From assembly GCA_949715645.1 (NCBI GenBank), contig OX454527.1, forward strand, positions 31,259,091 through 31,323,090: a stretch of DNA of 64,000 bases. Reading direction: 5' to 3'. The translations under genes and the position numbers were made by a program. The stretch is from Portevinia maculata (taxonomy: Eukaryota; Arthropoda; Insecta; Diptera; Syrphidae). How positions within the stretch are numbered: the stretch's first letter is position 1; each line of letters opens with the position of its first letter. Of this stretch, positions 46,653-57,179 are shown piece after piece. The notes beneath the pieces were generated by a model. The model was not told where the DNA came from. It ran no database searches and saw nothing but the letters and a program-made list of their open reading frames with translations.

Positions 46653-47565
46653 TATACCGTATTCTAAGGGTAGGTATATTAATTTTGACTCATATTTTGT
46701 AACATGCCTTACTATTGCCCGCAGACCCCTTACTATATTCGTAATCAGCTTCGATATTAATTTCAATCTAGCCATGTCCTTCCGTTCGTCCGTCCGTCGG
46801 CAAAAATTAGGCTTTTTAAACTAAAGCAAGAAAGCTGACATTTTAACCATATATGTATTCCATAGGCGCCCGAAATAATCAAGTTTACAATTTTTTAAAA
46901 TCAGCCCACAGACATGCCCACAATCTCAAAACAACAAATACCTATGTACATTAAAAGAATCGAGTTTGAGATGAGAAATTTGTATTACCTATATTATTCT
47001 TTATGGTCCCAAAATGCTCTGGAGTACATTTTTATACATCCGCCCACTAACACGCCCACAGTTTAAAAAAACCTTTTTTCAAAAAACCAAAGTTTGTCAC
47101 AACGTTGCCACGTTGAATCAATCGGTTCTCTGGTTCGATCACCGCAATGAAAACGACATAGGGCGTGGTTAGTACTCAGATGGAGGACCACTTGGGAATA
47201 CCGCGTGTTGTTGGCATCTCTTGCGAACGTCTGACAAACATCCAAGAGTATCAATTTGTCATGAGAAGCTTCTCAAATTTTCCGTTCGGATTCGGCGTAA
47301 AACTGTAGGTCCCTCCACTTCGCATGAAAGTGGTTGGAGAAGCTTGGTTCAAGGCCTAATATGTATGTATGTATGTAAAGTTTGAGCTAGGAAGCTGAAA
47401 TTTGGAATATAGACTAACTCTCTAGAGTCCCTTAGTGCTCATGTGTAAGTATTTTTATGACGTCACTTTTGAAAAATAACCGTTTTATTGAAGATTATGT
47501 AGCTTAAGTCTTTGAACAATTCTTTTATATAAAGTTTTCTGCCATGCCCACTTTTAAGGGTCGTG
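46653..47565 (-). repeat. DINE-like repeat, copy E, interrupted by a SINE
   Basis: A more diverged minus-strand copy. Landmarks are the 3' hairpin end (tataccgtattctaagggta), the cgtccgtcggcaaaaattag block, two core units (about 46905 and 47042) and the 5' part after 47385. The 5S-derived SINE lies at 47097-47376. The flanking text reads as the normal repeat (ccaaagtttg|agctagg) once the SINE and one duplication copy are removed. Confidence 0.7.
47097..47376 (+). repeat. Full-length 5S-rRNA-derived SINE (family B)
   Basis: It is flanked by a perfect 8-bp duplication, aaagtttg (47089-47096 and 47377-47384). The first ~119 bp follow eukaryotic 5S rRNA from end to end: ccacgttgaa, atcggttctc, gatcaccg, then ggcgtggttagtactcagat and ccgcgtgttgttggc. 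They include the internal control region used by TFIIIA and Pol III. From 47216 it carries the same ~160-bp module as the tRNA-headed SINE at 491-781, and it ends in (ATGT)n. Substitutions from functional 5S and the attached tail show it is a retroposon, not a 5S gene. Confidence 0.9.
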
Positions 47566-47589
47566 TGTTTACAACATTTTTTTCTTTTG

Positions 47590-47985
47590 GGTTGATTGAG
47601 TGTGCAAATATTTACGGGGATCGGCCATTCTTGCTGTCAGCGACCACGCATTGGTTTGCCATCTTTTTTCTTTTTACCGACGACGTTATGATCTAGAAAA
47701 AAATGTATCATTACCCTCCCATTTGATCGTATCGCTACTAGTCCGCCTGTGGGATTCGCCGGTTTCACCTCAAAAAAAATATCGACTTAGGCGAATCAAA
47801 TGCTGAGTTGTAAGGTCTGCCATTCTTTCGCGTTTGTATAGGAACGCTGATTGATATTGCCTTTTTGACGGAGTGCGTAGGATCTTTCATTTGAACATGA
47901 CAGTTCTAACTGAGCCGGTCGCGTTCCATTTTCTTCGAGATAGTTTCTTTGACATAAAGGCTTCCTAGGATCCACTTGCAGCTTT
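47590..47985 (-). repeat. RTE-like LINE 3' fragment
   Basis: It matches the 3' part of the minus-strand element at 22.0 kb: ttcgcgtttgtataggaacg / ttcgcgtttattgagaaacg, gatattgcc-ttttgac and ctgagccggtcg. It ends in a tail with ttatgatctag. No coding. Confidence 0.6.
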
Positions 47986-47989
47986 TTAT

Positions 47990-48708
47990 TGGATTAAGAA
48001 AATAAAATGCGAATTTAAAACGAAAACTTACAAAACAGAATTTATTGAAAAAATAAACCTTCTGATTAGTGCTGGAATATAAGTTTATTCCATTGTTTGA
48101 AGCATACTGTGGACCTAATTTTGAAGTACATTTTTACGAATAGCAACGTCAATACCTACATTGATTCAGGATTGTCAATGGACAATTGAGTTTTAATGGG
48201 TCCCCCTAAAGAAAGTACAACGACTTAAAGTCAAAGCAAACACTATCATTAAAACAATTGATTATTAAACTTATTGCAGAAAGGAACGATTGTTGGGTAC
48301 GCGCATTGTGTAGCATATAGAGCCATTCTGCTGGATCCAGAGTTTCATCCGTTTATTGCAACCCAAAAACTCGTCTGAGGTTCTCTCGGGTTTAGACGCA
48401 AACTTTCGGCAGCAGCAGCAATATTCTCGACTTAGCGCTCTGCCTAAACAGTTAAAAATGTTGGTCATAAATCAGTATGTCGTCAACTATGAGCTTTCTT
48501 TATAAACTTGCGGACCATAGCCGTGGTTGCTGCATGATTTCGATCGAAAATTCTTTCAAAATTCAAACTCTTTTTTTATATCAATTTTCTAGTAGAAACT
48601 TCCCTCCCAACGTCGTTCAAGAGTAAATCGATTCAATTTGAGCGGTGGAAATTTGACACTAAAAACCTGTCAATATTTTGTTTATGACACAACAAAACAT
48701 AGTTTAAA
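47990..48708. other. No gene recognised
   Basis: Unassigned AT-rich sequence between the RTE fragment and DINE copy D. Confidence 0.4.
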
Positions 48709-49553
48709 AACATAGGGACGGGCTACAGTCCGCTTGGGCGAACTGTTGGATACCCTATTCTTATTCCTATCCCTCATAAGTGGGCGTGGCAAAAGTCTAA
48801 GTATGGTTGAATTGTTAAGAACGCTCTACATATTTTGTTATATATAACATTTAAAGGATTTTATCGAAAAATCGAAGCTTTTGTAAAAAAACGTTCCCTT
48901 GCTCAAACTTTGGTTTACCAATAAACATTTTTTATTTAATTGTTGGCGTGTCAGTAGGCGGATTTAAAAAAAAATACGCATGAGCATAAAGGGCCCCAAT
49001 AGAGTGTATTACATATTTCAGCTTCCTAGCTCAAACTTTGGATTTTCCAAAAAAAGTTTTTTTTTTTTAATTGTAGGCGTGCCAGTAGGCGGATTTTTAA
49101 AATATTTTCACATGAGCATAAAGGGCCCATAGAAATTATATATTATAAATTTCAGCTTCCTAGCTCAAACTTTGACTTTTCAATAAAATTGTTTTATTTA
49201 ATTGTGGGCGGATTTTAAAAATGTTATCTCCCGATCAGTTTTAGGAGCCATAGAACATATATGTATAAAAAATTTCAGCTTTCTAGCTCAAAATTCGATT
49301 TTTTCCAAAAATTTGTTTTTTTGAGTTTGTGGGCGTGTCTGTGGGCGGATTTCAAAAATTCTTAAACTTGATTATTTCGGGACCCTAGAGAGTATATGGT
49401 TAAAATTTCAGCTCTCTAGGTCCAGTTTAAAGGCCTAATTTTTGCCGACGGACGGACGGACGGACATGGCTAGATCGACACTACGGGCAAATAAGGTATG
49501 TTACAAACTATGCGTCAAAATTAATATACCTACCCTTAGAATAGGGTATAAAC
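48709..49553 (+). repeat. DINE/Helentron-like repeat, copy D
   Basis: Plus-strand copy with four tandem units, one of them shortened near 49205. The 5' block (acatagggacgggctaca) is almost identical to copy A at 1383. A small deletion near 49480 joins gatcgacac to tacgggcaaa. The terminal hairpin is complete. Confidence 0.75.
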
Positions 49554-49555
49554 AT

Positions 49556-50290
49556 AAGAAAATGCTAGAGTCTGCTTGGGCAAACTTTTGGATACCATTG
49601 TCCTATTCCCACACTCCAAAAAGTTGGCGCGGTAAAAAACTTAGAATTGGCGAATTGTTAAGACGAATTTTGGTATGGATACTGATTTTTTACGCTTTTA
49701 AGAATTTTATCGAAGAAACAATACGTGTGTAAAAAATCGTTCACAAAAGTGGGTATTAAGTGGTATTCATGCAACGCCTAAAACTGCGAAAGCTTACGAC
49801 GTGGTTAATGAACCGTCAAAATTTGTATGGGAAATCTTCCAAAACAAGGTGGTCAACTTTCGACAAGGTTTTGGTGTGCAAATCAAGATGATAAACGTGG
49901 AAAACCTTTTCAACCAATCAGCGCTCGACCTGCAGTTAGGCTGTGGCATACATACGCCCTCTGTCACACTCCACAGATGAAAAAAGGTGCGTATCTAACA
50001 GCTGATTGATATACCATCCTTTATGAAAGCACTTTTTAAGGGTAATAATGAAACGTTCGTCGTAAAGTAACACTTTTATGAAGATGGTATACTTACGACG
50101 TTGCATGAATACCCACTTATACTTTGCGAAGAACACGACCTTCATTTGTATTGAAGTCTTCGATAAAGCGTTTTTAATTTTTTTTATCAAATAGTGGACT
50201 GATTTTAAAAATCTTTACACTTGATTATGAGGCACTGGGGATTATATGGTCCAAATTTCAGCTTTCCAGCTCGAATTTTAGGATAATCGT
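49556..50290 (+). repeat. Old DINE-like copy split by a MITE
   Basis: The left part, 49556-49755 (ctgcttgggcaaacttttgg), and the right part, 50118-50290 (tgcgaagaacacgacc, tttcagctttccagctcga), both align with the divergent copy at 21.2 kb. The MITE at 49759-50117 lies between them. Confidence 0.5.
49759..50117. repeat. 359-bp MITE
   Basis: The terminal inverted repeats agtggtattcatgcaacg and cgttgcatgaatacccact share their core with the short MITE at 9319-9448. The interior carries two acgac-rich inverted segments (gcttacgacgtgg, atacttacgacgttg). No transposase. Confidence 0.6.
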
Positions 50291-50814
50291 CATTTTATGC
50301 TATTTAGCTTCTGTTTGGCACTAGCTGGGACCAGATTATTAGCATTAGGAAACGCTTTTTTCAATACACTCGAGGAAATCTCCGAGAAAAGTATATAGGA
50401 ACTAGAATCTTTCCTAAACTATACAGGTTAGATTTAGAGACTTCTCGTCAACAAACGAAAATAACCAGGATTACATGAGATTGTAGTAACAAAACGGCAT
50501 TCAGTGATAATTGAGTTTTAAACCAACCTCCACACCTACCTACCTACCCTAAGATGCCTCGCGGAGACCGCCAAAGAGTTTCCAATCAAACTCGGTGTTG
50601 CAGCCTCTAACTTACATCAGCTTTTTCTTGTGAAGAAGATGGACAAAAAACTTAACATTTGCGTTATGACAAGACTTCTACATAAGTTCCAAAAATAAGG
50701 AGGCGTAAAACATACATAACTGCTTCTTGTTGTATTTATGCAACCCTCTCCCGCAAACGTACTTCTACATAAAAGCTTTTATTGGCATACACATTTCCTT
50801 TCAAAAAACCCTAA
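50291..50814. other. No gene recognised
   Basis: Unassigned; a scrap resembling RTE sequence (gcctcgcggagaccgcc, aatcaaactcggtgttgcag) at about 50550-50605 is too short to call. Confidence 0.35.
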
Positions 50815-51900
50815 AGAATAAATCGCATGATTTTGGTGGCCAATTCACAACGCCCCGGCGCAAGATAATTCCCTTTGAATTTCGTGTTCAACAATTCCAT
50901 TGTTTTGTTCGCTTTGTGGCAGTTTGTGCTGTATCTTTGTTGAAACTACATGTCGAGATCCATTTCAGCATATGAGGGTAGGATAAGTTGTTTATCATTT
51001 CACGGTAACGATATCCGTTGACCGTGACCGCATTCCCAGCCGTATTCTCGAAGAAGAAATTTTCCTATCACTCCGCCACCCCAAAATGCGCACCAAACAG
51101 TGGTTCGTGTGGATGCATGGGACATTGATGGATCACTCTTGGATTCTAAGCTCCAAAAATGCGACAATTTTATTTCTTGACATAGCCATAAAGTTCGAAA
51201 TACTCCTCATCGGAGAAGATGATTGTCTTCGAAAAAAAACACCATTCACTTGATGTTCGTTCGGCGCTGCGCATGATCTACTAGCTTCAAATGTTGTTTC
51301 AATTGAGTCTTGTAACCATGCAAATACGAATGTTTAGTCAAAATTTGTTGTACACTGCTTCGAAGTGGAATGATTCTGGTCAAAATTTTCACTAGGTTAG
51401 GTTGGGTTAGGTTTAGGTGGCTGTCGGCAGAAGCCGACACACTTAGACCAATTTAGGTCCATTGTGATACCACGTATAATTATCTACCTCAATTCTGTAG
51501 ATGGGACTGACCAACGACACGCGGTTGTTCTCAAACGGTCCCCCATCTACGTACTAACCACGCCCAACGTCGTTTAATTACGGTGATCTGACGAGAACCG
51601 ATTAACTCGACGTGGTATGGTCGTTGGTTTAAAAAAACTCTCACTAACGGCTGCAATAACTAGACCGAGCTGCACGAACACGGACATACCTAACTCTTTT
51701 GTGTTTGAACTGACCCGATCGCCTGAAATGTCTTGATAACTCGGACCACTGCACGGCGAGAAAGTGAATTATGGTGACCGAAAAATCAACGACAAGTTCG
51801 ATCCGTCTCCGCAAAAATCTCACCATTTCGGCAGTGGATTCTCACAATTTCTATGCATTGTGCTTTCGTGTAAGTTTCCATGACTAATCCTTAATATTCA
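50815..51900 (-). pseudogene. Mariner-like transposase remnant interrupted by a 5S SINE
   Basis: On the minus strand, from 51882, the N terminus reads METYTKAQCIEIVRIHCRNG, a DUF4817-type start. SPSYQDISGD-type linker text follows, then after the SINE a YKTQLKQHLKLVDHAQRR-like segment (about 51300) and EEYFELYGYVKK-type text near 51190. Finally a VNWPPKSCD remnant appears at about 50835. Stops are frequent. It belongs to the same mariner group as 4.2 and 58 kb. Terminal repeats were not identified. Confidence 0.6.
51395..51631 (-). repeat. 5S-rRNA-derived SINE with a LINE-type tail (family C)
   Basis: The minus-strand head at 51628-51509 reads as 5S rRNA: ccaacgaccataccacg, atcggttctcgtcagatcac, gggcgtggttagtac, and ccgcgtgtcgttgg. 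The tail reads gtatcacaatggacctaaat, tggtctaagtgtgtcggc, a small hairpin and (CCTAA)n. The tail closely follows the 3' UTR of the RNase-H LINE ending at 31905. Flanks tagtgaaaattttga and tagtgagagtttttt look like an aged target duplication inside the mariner remnant. It is not a functional 5S gene: there is no oligo-T terminator and substitutions are present. Confidence 0.85.
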
Positions 51901-51904
51901 GACA

Positions 51905-52381
51905 TAATAGTTTGGCAGCTGTCATAAAGACATGACAGCTGTCGAACAACGGTGTTCGACCGACATAAAAAAAACAAATGGCGGTGAATTCAAAATAGGC
52001 GGTCTTAATCGTTTACCATTATACCTATAAGCCTATAACAATGAATCCATCGCTATATTATGTAGCGATCAGTAGTCCCTTCAACCTAACTAAATTTATA
52101 TAGCGTGGACAGCGATAAAATTGCTATTCAGACGATACAATACCATAGATATCCATACATATCCATAGAACAAAACGTAAAAAATCAGATTTAATGGCGT
52201 TTTTCCTGCGCACCACGCAATTTGACAACATAAATCAAAATCGATACGGCTTACCATTTTTTAATATTGCAAAAAATATGAAACACAAAAGATAACTCTA
52301 CATAGTAATTGCATAATTTAGACGCAAAAAAGGTTGCAACACCAAAATACCCAACCAACAACAGTAGGTACCGGTTTAAAA
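51905..52381. other. Unassigned sequence upstream of the small ORF
   Basis: No repeat recognised. It may hold the promoter and 5' UTR of the ORF at 52382, but no clear core promoter was found. Confidence 0.3.
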
Positions 52382-52594
52382 ATGCCACGCTACGTGAACT
52401 CGCTCTATTTATTTCAACGTATGATTCTTTTAGGTTTCCCTCTTACGTATATGTATGCACACTTAGTTAGTTGGTATACTCGCTCGCCCTCCAAATACAA
52501 CAACCTACCAAGCTCACCCAACACACTTAATACTCGTAGCAACGGACGTCAAGCCAAATTACGAAATGCACAACAAGAACGAGTAAAGAAGTAA
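52382..52594 (+). CDS. Candidate small one-helix membrane protein, 70 aa
   Basis: ATG at 52382 has a strong insect context (ttaaaaATGcc); an upstream in-frame ATG at 52334 gives 86 aa. The protein MPRYVNSLYLFQRMILLGFP... has one hydrophobic segment at about residues 8-30. A polar, Ser/Asn/Arg-rich tail ends with the basic run NAQQERVKK. The surrounding 51.9-53.6 kb is non-repetitive, and the downstream AT- and GA-rich stretch resembles a 3' UTR. I do not recognise the family. It could be a stand-alone small ORF gene, the last exon of a larger gene, or chance. Confidence 0.4.
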   Translation: MPRYVNSLYLFQRMILLGFPLTYMYAHLVSWYTRSPSKYNNLPSSPNTLNTRSNGRQAKLRNAQQERVKK

Positions 52595-54284
52595 TATAAA
52601 TTTTTTTAAATAAAATTGCGCGGATAGTACGAAAGAGAAAGAGAGCGAAAGAGAGAGAAATAACAAAACAAATAAGACAAAAGTATCTAAAAACAAGAAA
52701 ACAATCAGAACTTTCAGCTTAGAGAGATATGAATACGCTCGCTAACCCTCGATCAAGATCTTATAAGCTTTATTTATACCTATGCATGCATAACACAACA
52801 GAACACATCACATGAGGTTTAAGTAAGAAAGATACACATTGTTAGAGATGTAGGTAGATACTTTATCTTACAAGTAAAAAGAAGCAATTTATGTTTGTAA
52901 TTGAGCGCATTGCTGATTTCAAAAAGTGTATATTTTTACTGAATTGCTTTTCTGTTTACTAGCTAAATGGCTGGGTGTTGTGCCTTGCAAATTGAAAACC
53001 TGTTCGAAATTATCCCAAAAGAATGTTTCATAATAAACAGAAAGTTAAAAAAAATACATTCAAAAGAAGAGCTGGCATTCCATGCTCTTAAGAGTATAAT
53101 TTTGTTCACAATATTACCACCACATTCGAAGTAGAATTCGAGCTGGAATTGGTGTTTTGTAATTCAAATTTGATTAAGGGAGATACAATCACACACAAAC
53201 GAAAACAGGCTCCATATTCGACGACGACCTTGAGCGAGTGTCACAATGAATGATCGCTTGTGTTTTCTATAAAAGCAAAAACCAAATAGAAAACAAAAAC
53301 TAAAATACAGTATACATATGTTTAAATGTTAAAAGATATACTCGTAAAAAGAAATCGCGCTACAGTTAGCCATTCGTTTTATTTGTCTCGAATCGGAATG
53401 ACCTAACCAGAATGGAATTAAGTTCTACGAGGTATAATAATACTGCATAAATACTGCTTCGGGTTCACATGAGATGAAGAATAAAAACGCTTCGCCTTAG
53501 CACGATATTCGCCAGTAGGAGGTTAATTAAATTGTAAACTGCAACTATCTGACACAGTTATATATATTCAATTACCAGTTTATCTGTTCAAAGTATGAAG
53601 AGGTAGGTCAATTGGTTTATGTGTGTTCGACTGCCTCAGCTTTCAAAGCCAAACTCACCCAGTGAAGGTACCAACGAGTAGATCGAATTCACGTTTAATC
53701 CATTATTTACTGAAGATCGGTACTTACACCAGGTTTTTTCTTGCTCGGCTATTTATATCACGTTCGTTGAATTCGGGTACCCAAATCGAATTATAAAATT
53801 CTGATTAAATGGTTTTTCGTGGAGTTGTTGTTGGTGAAAAATGTATATGTATTCCAAAACTGATCCTCCTTCGTAAAATTTAAAAAAAAACCATTTGGAT
53901 TTATTGCTTTTTAAAGCAAAGTTGGAAGCAGCGTTTTGCACTTTTATCTGCGACTGTAGACTTCGAATGATTGACTTTATAGGAATGTGTGGGATTAACT
54001 ATTTAATGTTTGGCTATTTTTTTATATCAGATGATATGTAGTATGTATTTGTTTTAGTATTTAAAAAATAAGTAGGTAGGTAAGTAACTAAACCACCACC
54101 TACAATACTGTCCAAATAAATATAATGAAAAAGTAACACGTTGATCCTTTTTTTATGGAAACAATGCATCACAATATGTAATAACAAATTTCTCGGATAT
54201 ACGAGTATGTAGGTAGGTAGATTTAAATGGAAGAATGCGATGCACGCGTTTTGGCTGCCTCCAGTGCGCAATCGTCTTTCTTTA
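52595..54284. other. Non-repetitive region, possible 3' UTR and intergenic
   Basis: Starts with AATAAA at 52609, a GA-rich stretch (52630-52660) and further AATAAA near 53481. No other gene or transposon is supported. Confidence 0.3.
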
Positions 54285-54410
54285 TCATCGAGGTTATGAT
54301 GTAGATTGAAGGAATAATAACCCTGCCATTTACTGCATCCCTATTTGTCCGTCTGTGGGGTTCGAGGGTTTTACCTGAATAAGTATGTATAGGTGAACCC
54401 CTGGTTTCAA
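54285..54410 (-). repeat. RTE-like LINE 3'-end scrap
   Basis: The minus-strand text gaaccccacagacggacaaa to cataacctcgatgataaaga matches the ends of the copies at 61.2 and 47.6 kb. It contains only the 3' tail. Confidence 0.5.
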
Positions 54411-54506
54411 ATTACTTGGTGCCTGCTGACATGTAATTTTCTTTCATCGGTCCACTGATCGGCGAACATTTCAGATGACAGCTACAGTTACAGTTGAGGG
54501 GGAGAG

Positions 54507-55003
54507 TACGATAACTAGGGCGCCAAAAATTGATAACGGTTTTCTATAGAAGGGTCAAAAACAAGCATTTTTTACTATGGGGGAAGTGGGGTCTATCTCG
54601 CCCCGTTTAGGAGGTAGGGGCAATTTTAGAAAAAAGATCTTGAATTGAAAAAAAAAATATTAAAAACAACGGCAACACTTACAATAAAGTCCTTTACCGT
54701 TTCATTTTGTTTATCAAAATTTTGAGTTTGCATGCGAATTTTTCAAAAACTATTGCCATAATTAATTTAATTTTAATTTAGTATTATAGAACAGATTTCT
54801 GGCTTTTAGAACCGGTAAAGAACTTTATTGTAAGTGTTGCCGTTGTTTTTCAATACTTTTTTTTCAATTTAAGTACTTTTTTCTAAAATTGCCCCTACCT
54901 CCTAAACGGGACAAGATAGAACCCCGCCCCTCCCATAGTAAAAAATGCTTCTTGACCCTTCTACAAAAAACCATTACCAATTCTTGGCGCCCTAGTTATC
55001 GTA
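54507..55003. repeat. Fold-back element with ~190-bp arms
   Basis: Inverted arms at 54507-54699 and 54813-55003 enclose a 113-bp spacer. The outer ends are tacgataactagggcgcca and its complement, and matching continues through gcccctacctcctaaacggg to ttaccg. No coding capacity. Such structures are typical of fold-back MITEs; a clear target duplication was not found. Confidence 0.75.
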
Positions 55004-55213
55004 GTCGTACCCAGATGAGCAATAAGAGATATTCGATTTCCACATTCCCTGCCTAAGGAGACCCGCATATAAGCGGTGCCTAATCCTCTCTCGAAATCCC
55101 AATCGGGGATTTTTTAGGGACAAAAAATGTGTTTTATACATCTGCTATGGATTTTAGTACTTAAGTGAGGTAGATTTTTCTGCCATATCTGCTTTAACTC
55201 TTAAATAAAAAAT

Positions 55214-55690
55214 GCTCCTAGGTTATGTTAGGTTAGGTTTCCGGGTTGATGAAACAGAACAAATCTGTTACACCGCACTTAAGTCCATCTGGACCAATTG
55301 TGATACCTTTCATTGGGAGTGTTGGCCTCGTTGTTCTGGCCTTGGTCCTTCGTCTTTGGTTTTCTTCTCTACTCCAGGTTGTCCAGCCATTCGGATGTCC
55401 TATAAACCTGTAAAGATCCGAAAGTGAGACTTCAGACAGTTCTTGAATGTCTTGGAAAAAGTATCTTCCAAGTGTTCTGCTGCTCAGGTGACATAGGCTT
55501 GGACACTGACAGAGAAAGTGAGGTGTATCCTCATAGGTTTCCTCGTCAACGCAGCCTCAACAGATGTCGTCATTTGCTCCTAACTTCACATTCAACATAA
55601 TGGCGGCGCCCATGTATGATATGATAGATGATGGGTGAGATATCATCTACTAACACGGATAAAGCTTGCAGGGCATGGCTAGGGTTGTTT
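55214..55690 (-). mobile_element. LINE 3' end with C-terminal zinc block
   Basis: The minus strand reads HFLCQCPSLCHLSSRTLGRY followed by LYRFIGHPNGWTTW, the C terminus of an RNase-H-type LINE. The 3' UTR has gtatcacaattggtccagat, ggacttaagtgcggtg and an (ACCTA)n tail. Only this 3' end is present. Its tail resembles those of the LINE at 31.8 kb and SINE C. Confidence 0.65.
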
Positions 55691-55742
55691 CGATACCTTG
55701 GCAGTACCGATATTAGTACTTATTACAGTTATCACAATGGGG

Positions 55743-55797
55743 TATCGATACCCATTGAGTATCAAATCAAATGTATCGATACCTACTCGTATCGATA
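55743..55797. promoter_or_regulatory. Three TATCGATA motifs in 55 bp
   Basis: Perfect TATCGATA palindromes occur at 55743-55750, 55774-55781 and 55790-55797, with further CGATA-like text upstream. TATCGATA is the DRE motif bound by DREF, and CGATA clusters are bound by BEAF-32 in Drosophila. Whether it acts here is unknown. Confidence 0.4.
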
Positions 55798-55908
55798 GGA
55801 ATCCTTTATCCTTTTTCCAATAATTGTGTGATGGATCACGTATATATTGGTGGTTATGTGATCAGTATGAGGAGGATGGCTACTACCAAAATAATATCGG
55901 CTTGCGAT

Positions 55909-56116
55909 TTTTTTTTTTTTTTAAAGGAAATGCAATTCCTAGACCACTCAGACTCGGTAACGTTCCATTGTACTACCAGGCAGAAATCCTCCTTTTGGTG
56001 TAGAGGCATGTGAGTGGGTGGCGTATGTTGTTGTTCCCCATGGGGATTGAACCTGCACCGCACGGGTCACAAGCCAACACACTTAGCTCTACACCGTCGC
56101 CACCCTAGATAGAGGC
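55909..56116 (-). repeat. tRNA-derived SINE (family D)
   Basis: Flanked by the 8-bp duplication cttgcgat (55901-55908 and 56117-56124). On the minus strand the head has ggtgtagagctaagtg (box A region) and an excellent box B, gcaggttcaatcc. A body ending gtctgagtggtctagg and an A-rich tail follow. The truncated copy at 19.6 kb shares the body and tail. Unlike families A-C it ends in poly(A). Confidence 0.85.
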
Positions 56117-56124
56117 CTTGCGAT

Positions 56125-56450
56125 AATCGACATATGAAATGAATGTGAATTTTCGTATGCAGCGCAGATTTGTTTCTGTTTCATTCATAATATTCACTCT
56201 CACTCTCACTTTACGAATAGTTTCAACAGTCCATTCATTTGAAATGGTTTTTTGTAAGAAAAAAAGAAAACACAAAGCGAGAGATTGGAAATCGCGAGGG
56301 TAGAAAAGGAATGACCATGGACATTTTAAATGTTCGAATATAAAATTCGATAGTATACGAGTGCTTTCATTCGATACTTACTTGGCCCGAATCAAAAGGC
56401 TATTAATACTAATTTTACTTGCATCGAATCAAAATAATCGTGAAGTACTC
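56125..56450. other. No gene recognised
   Basis: Short unassigned spacer, AT-rich, between SINE D and a LINE fragment. Confidence 0.35.
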
Positions 56451-56454
56451 CTAT

Positions 56455-56830
56455 TTAATTGGATCGGATCAAACCTAGGCATGGATCAGAGATGCATGCG
56501 TCACTGGCTCTCGAATCCATTAAAACTCCGCTTAAAACAATTGCACGGAAAATCGAAAACAATAACAAATCTACGTTGGACCAATCCCCATATATGCAGA
56601 CATGCAAGAGAGCTCTGACTGGCGGTAAACAAAAAGAGAACTAATTCCATGATCGGACTTAGCCGTAGGAATATTCACGTACGATGGGGGGTCCTCACAG
56701 TACACTGTGCAGTGCTTGCATTCGGAACGGCTGGGCATAATGCACAATGACTGCTGCAGAAGCTGTAGGAACGTTGAAGACATTGGGTCTATACTCCACC
56801 TTTTATGCGAATGCGCGGTTCAATAATTTA
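56455..56830 (+). repeat. RNase-H LINE C-terminal fragment
   Basis: The plus strand reads a segment with SMIGLSRRNIHV, then DCCRSCRNVEDIGSILHLLC followed by ECA, a Cys/His block homologous in style to those at 31.7, 41.8 and 55.5 kb. Frames are broken; no 3' tail was identified. Confidence 0.55.
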
Positions 56831-56834
56831 AAAA

Positions 56835-57175
56835 AAAAACTTTTTAATATAAATATAACATCAGAGCATAATCCCTTGGCATAACTTGTTCTATATAAAA
56901 ACGTGTTTTGTTATACCAAGACAGTGGATAAGTGCACAGTCAGGTGGTTCCCATTAACTGGCTGCCTAGTATTAATACCAAATGGTGCTATTCTAGAATT
57001 TCGTTTCTTTTAATTTCTGAGAACGTCTCCCATGGTAGTATTCGTAGAGCAGACAAGGTCAGCGACAAGGCTTCCTTAAGTCAGTGGTTGGAGATTTAAT
57101 GCTTGGAATCCGAACTATGTTAAATATATGCCGAATATGTGAAAGCATTTCTCAATCCCTCGCATAACTTGTGCT
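56835..57175. other. No gene recognised
   Basis: Unassigned sequence. Confidence 0.3.
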
Positions 57176-57179
57176 TTAT

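Noticed and set aside
51509..51628. A genuine 5S rRNA gene on the minus strand
   Set aside because: The 5S match is followed by a LINE-type tail instead of an oligo-T terminator, has several substitutions, and sits inside a transposase remnant with an aged target duplication.
52630..52670. GA-rich tract as a GAGA-factor site
   Set aside because: It lies directly after the small ORF in UTR-like sequence; low-complexity purine runs are common and no promoter is near.
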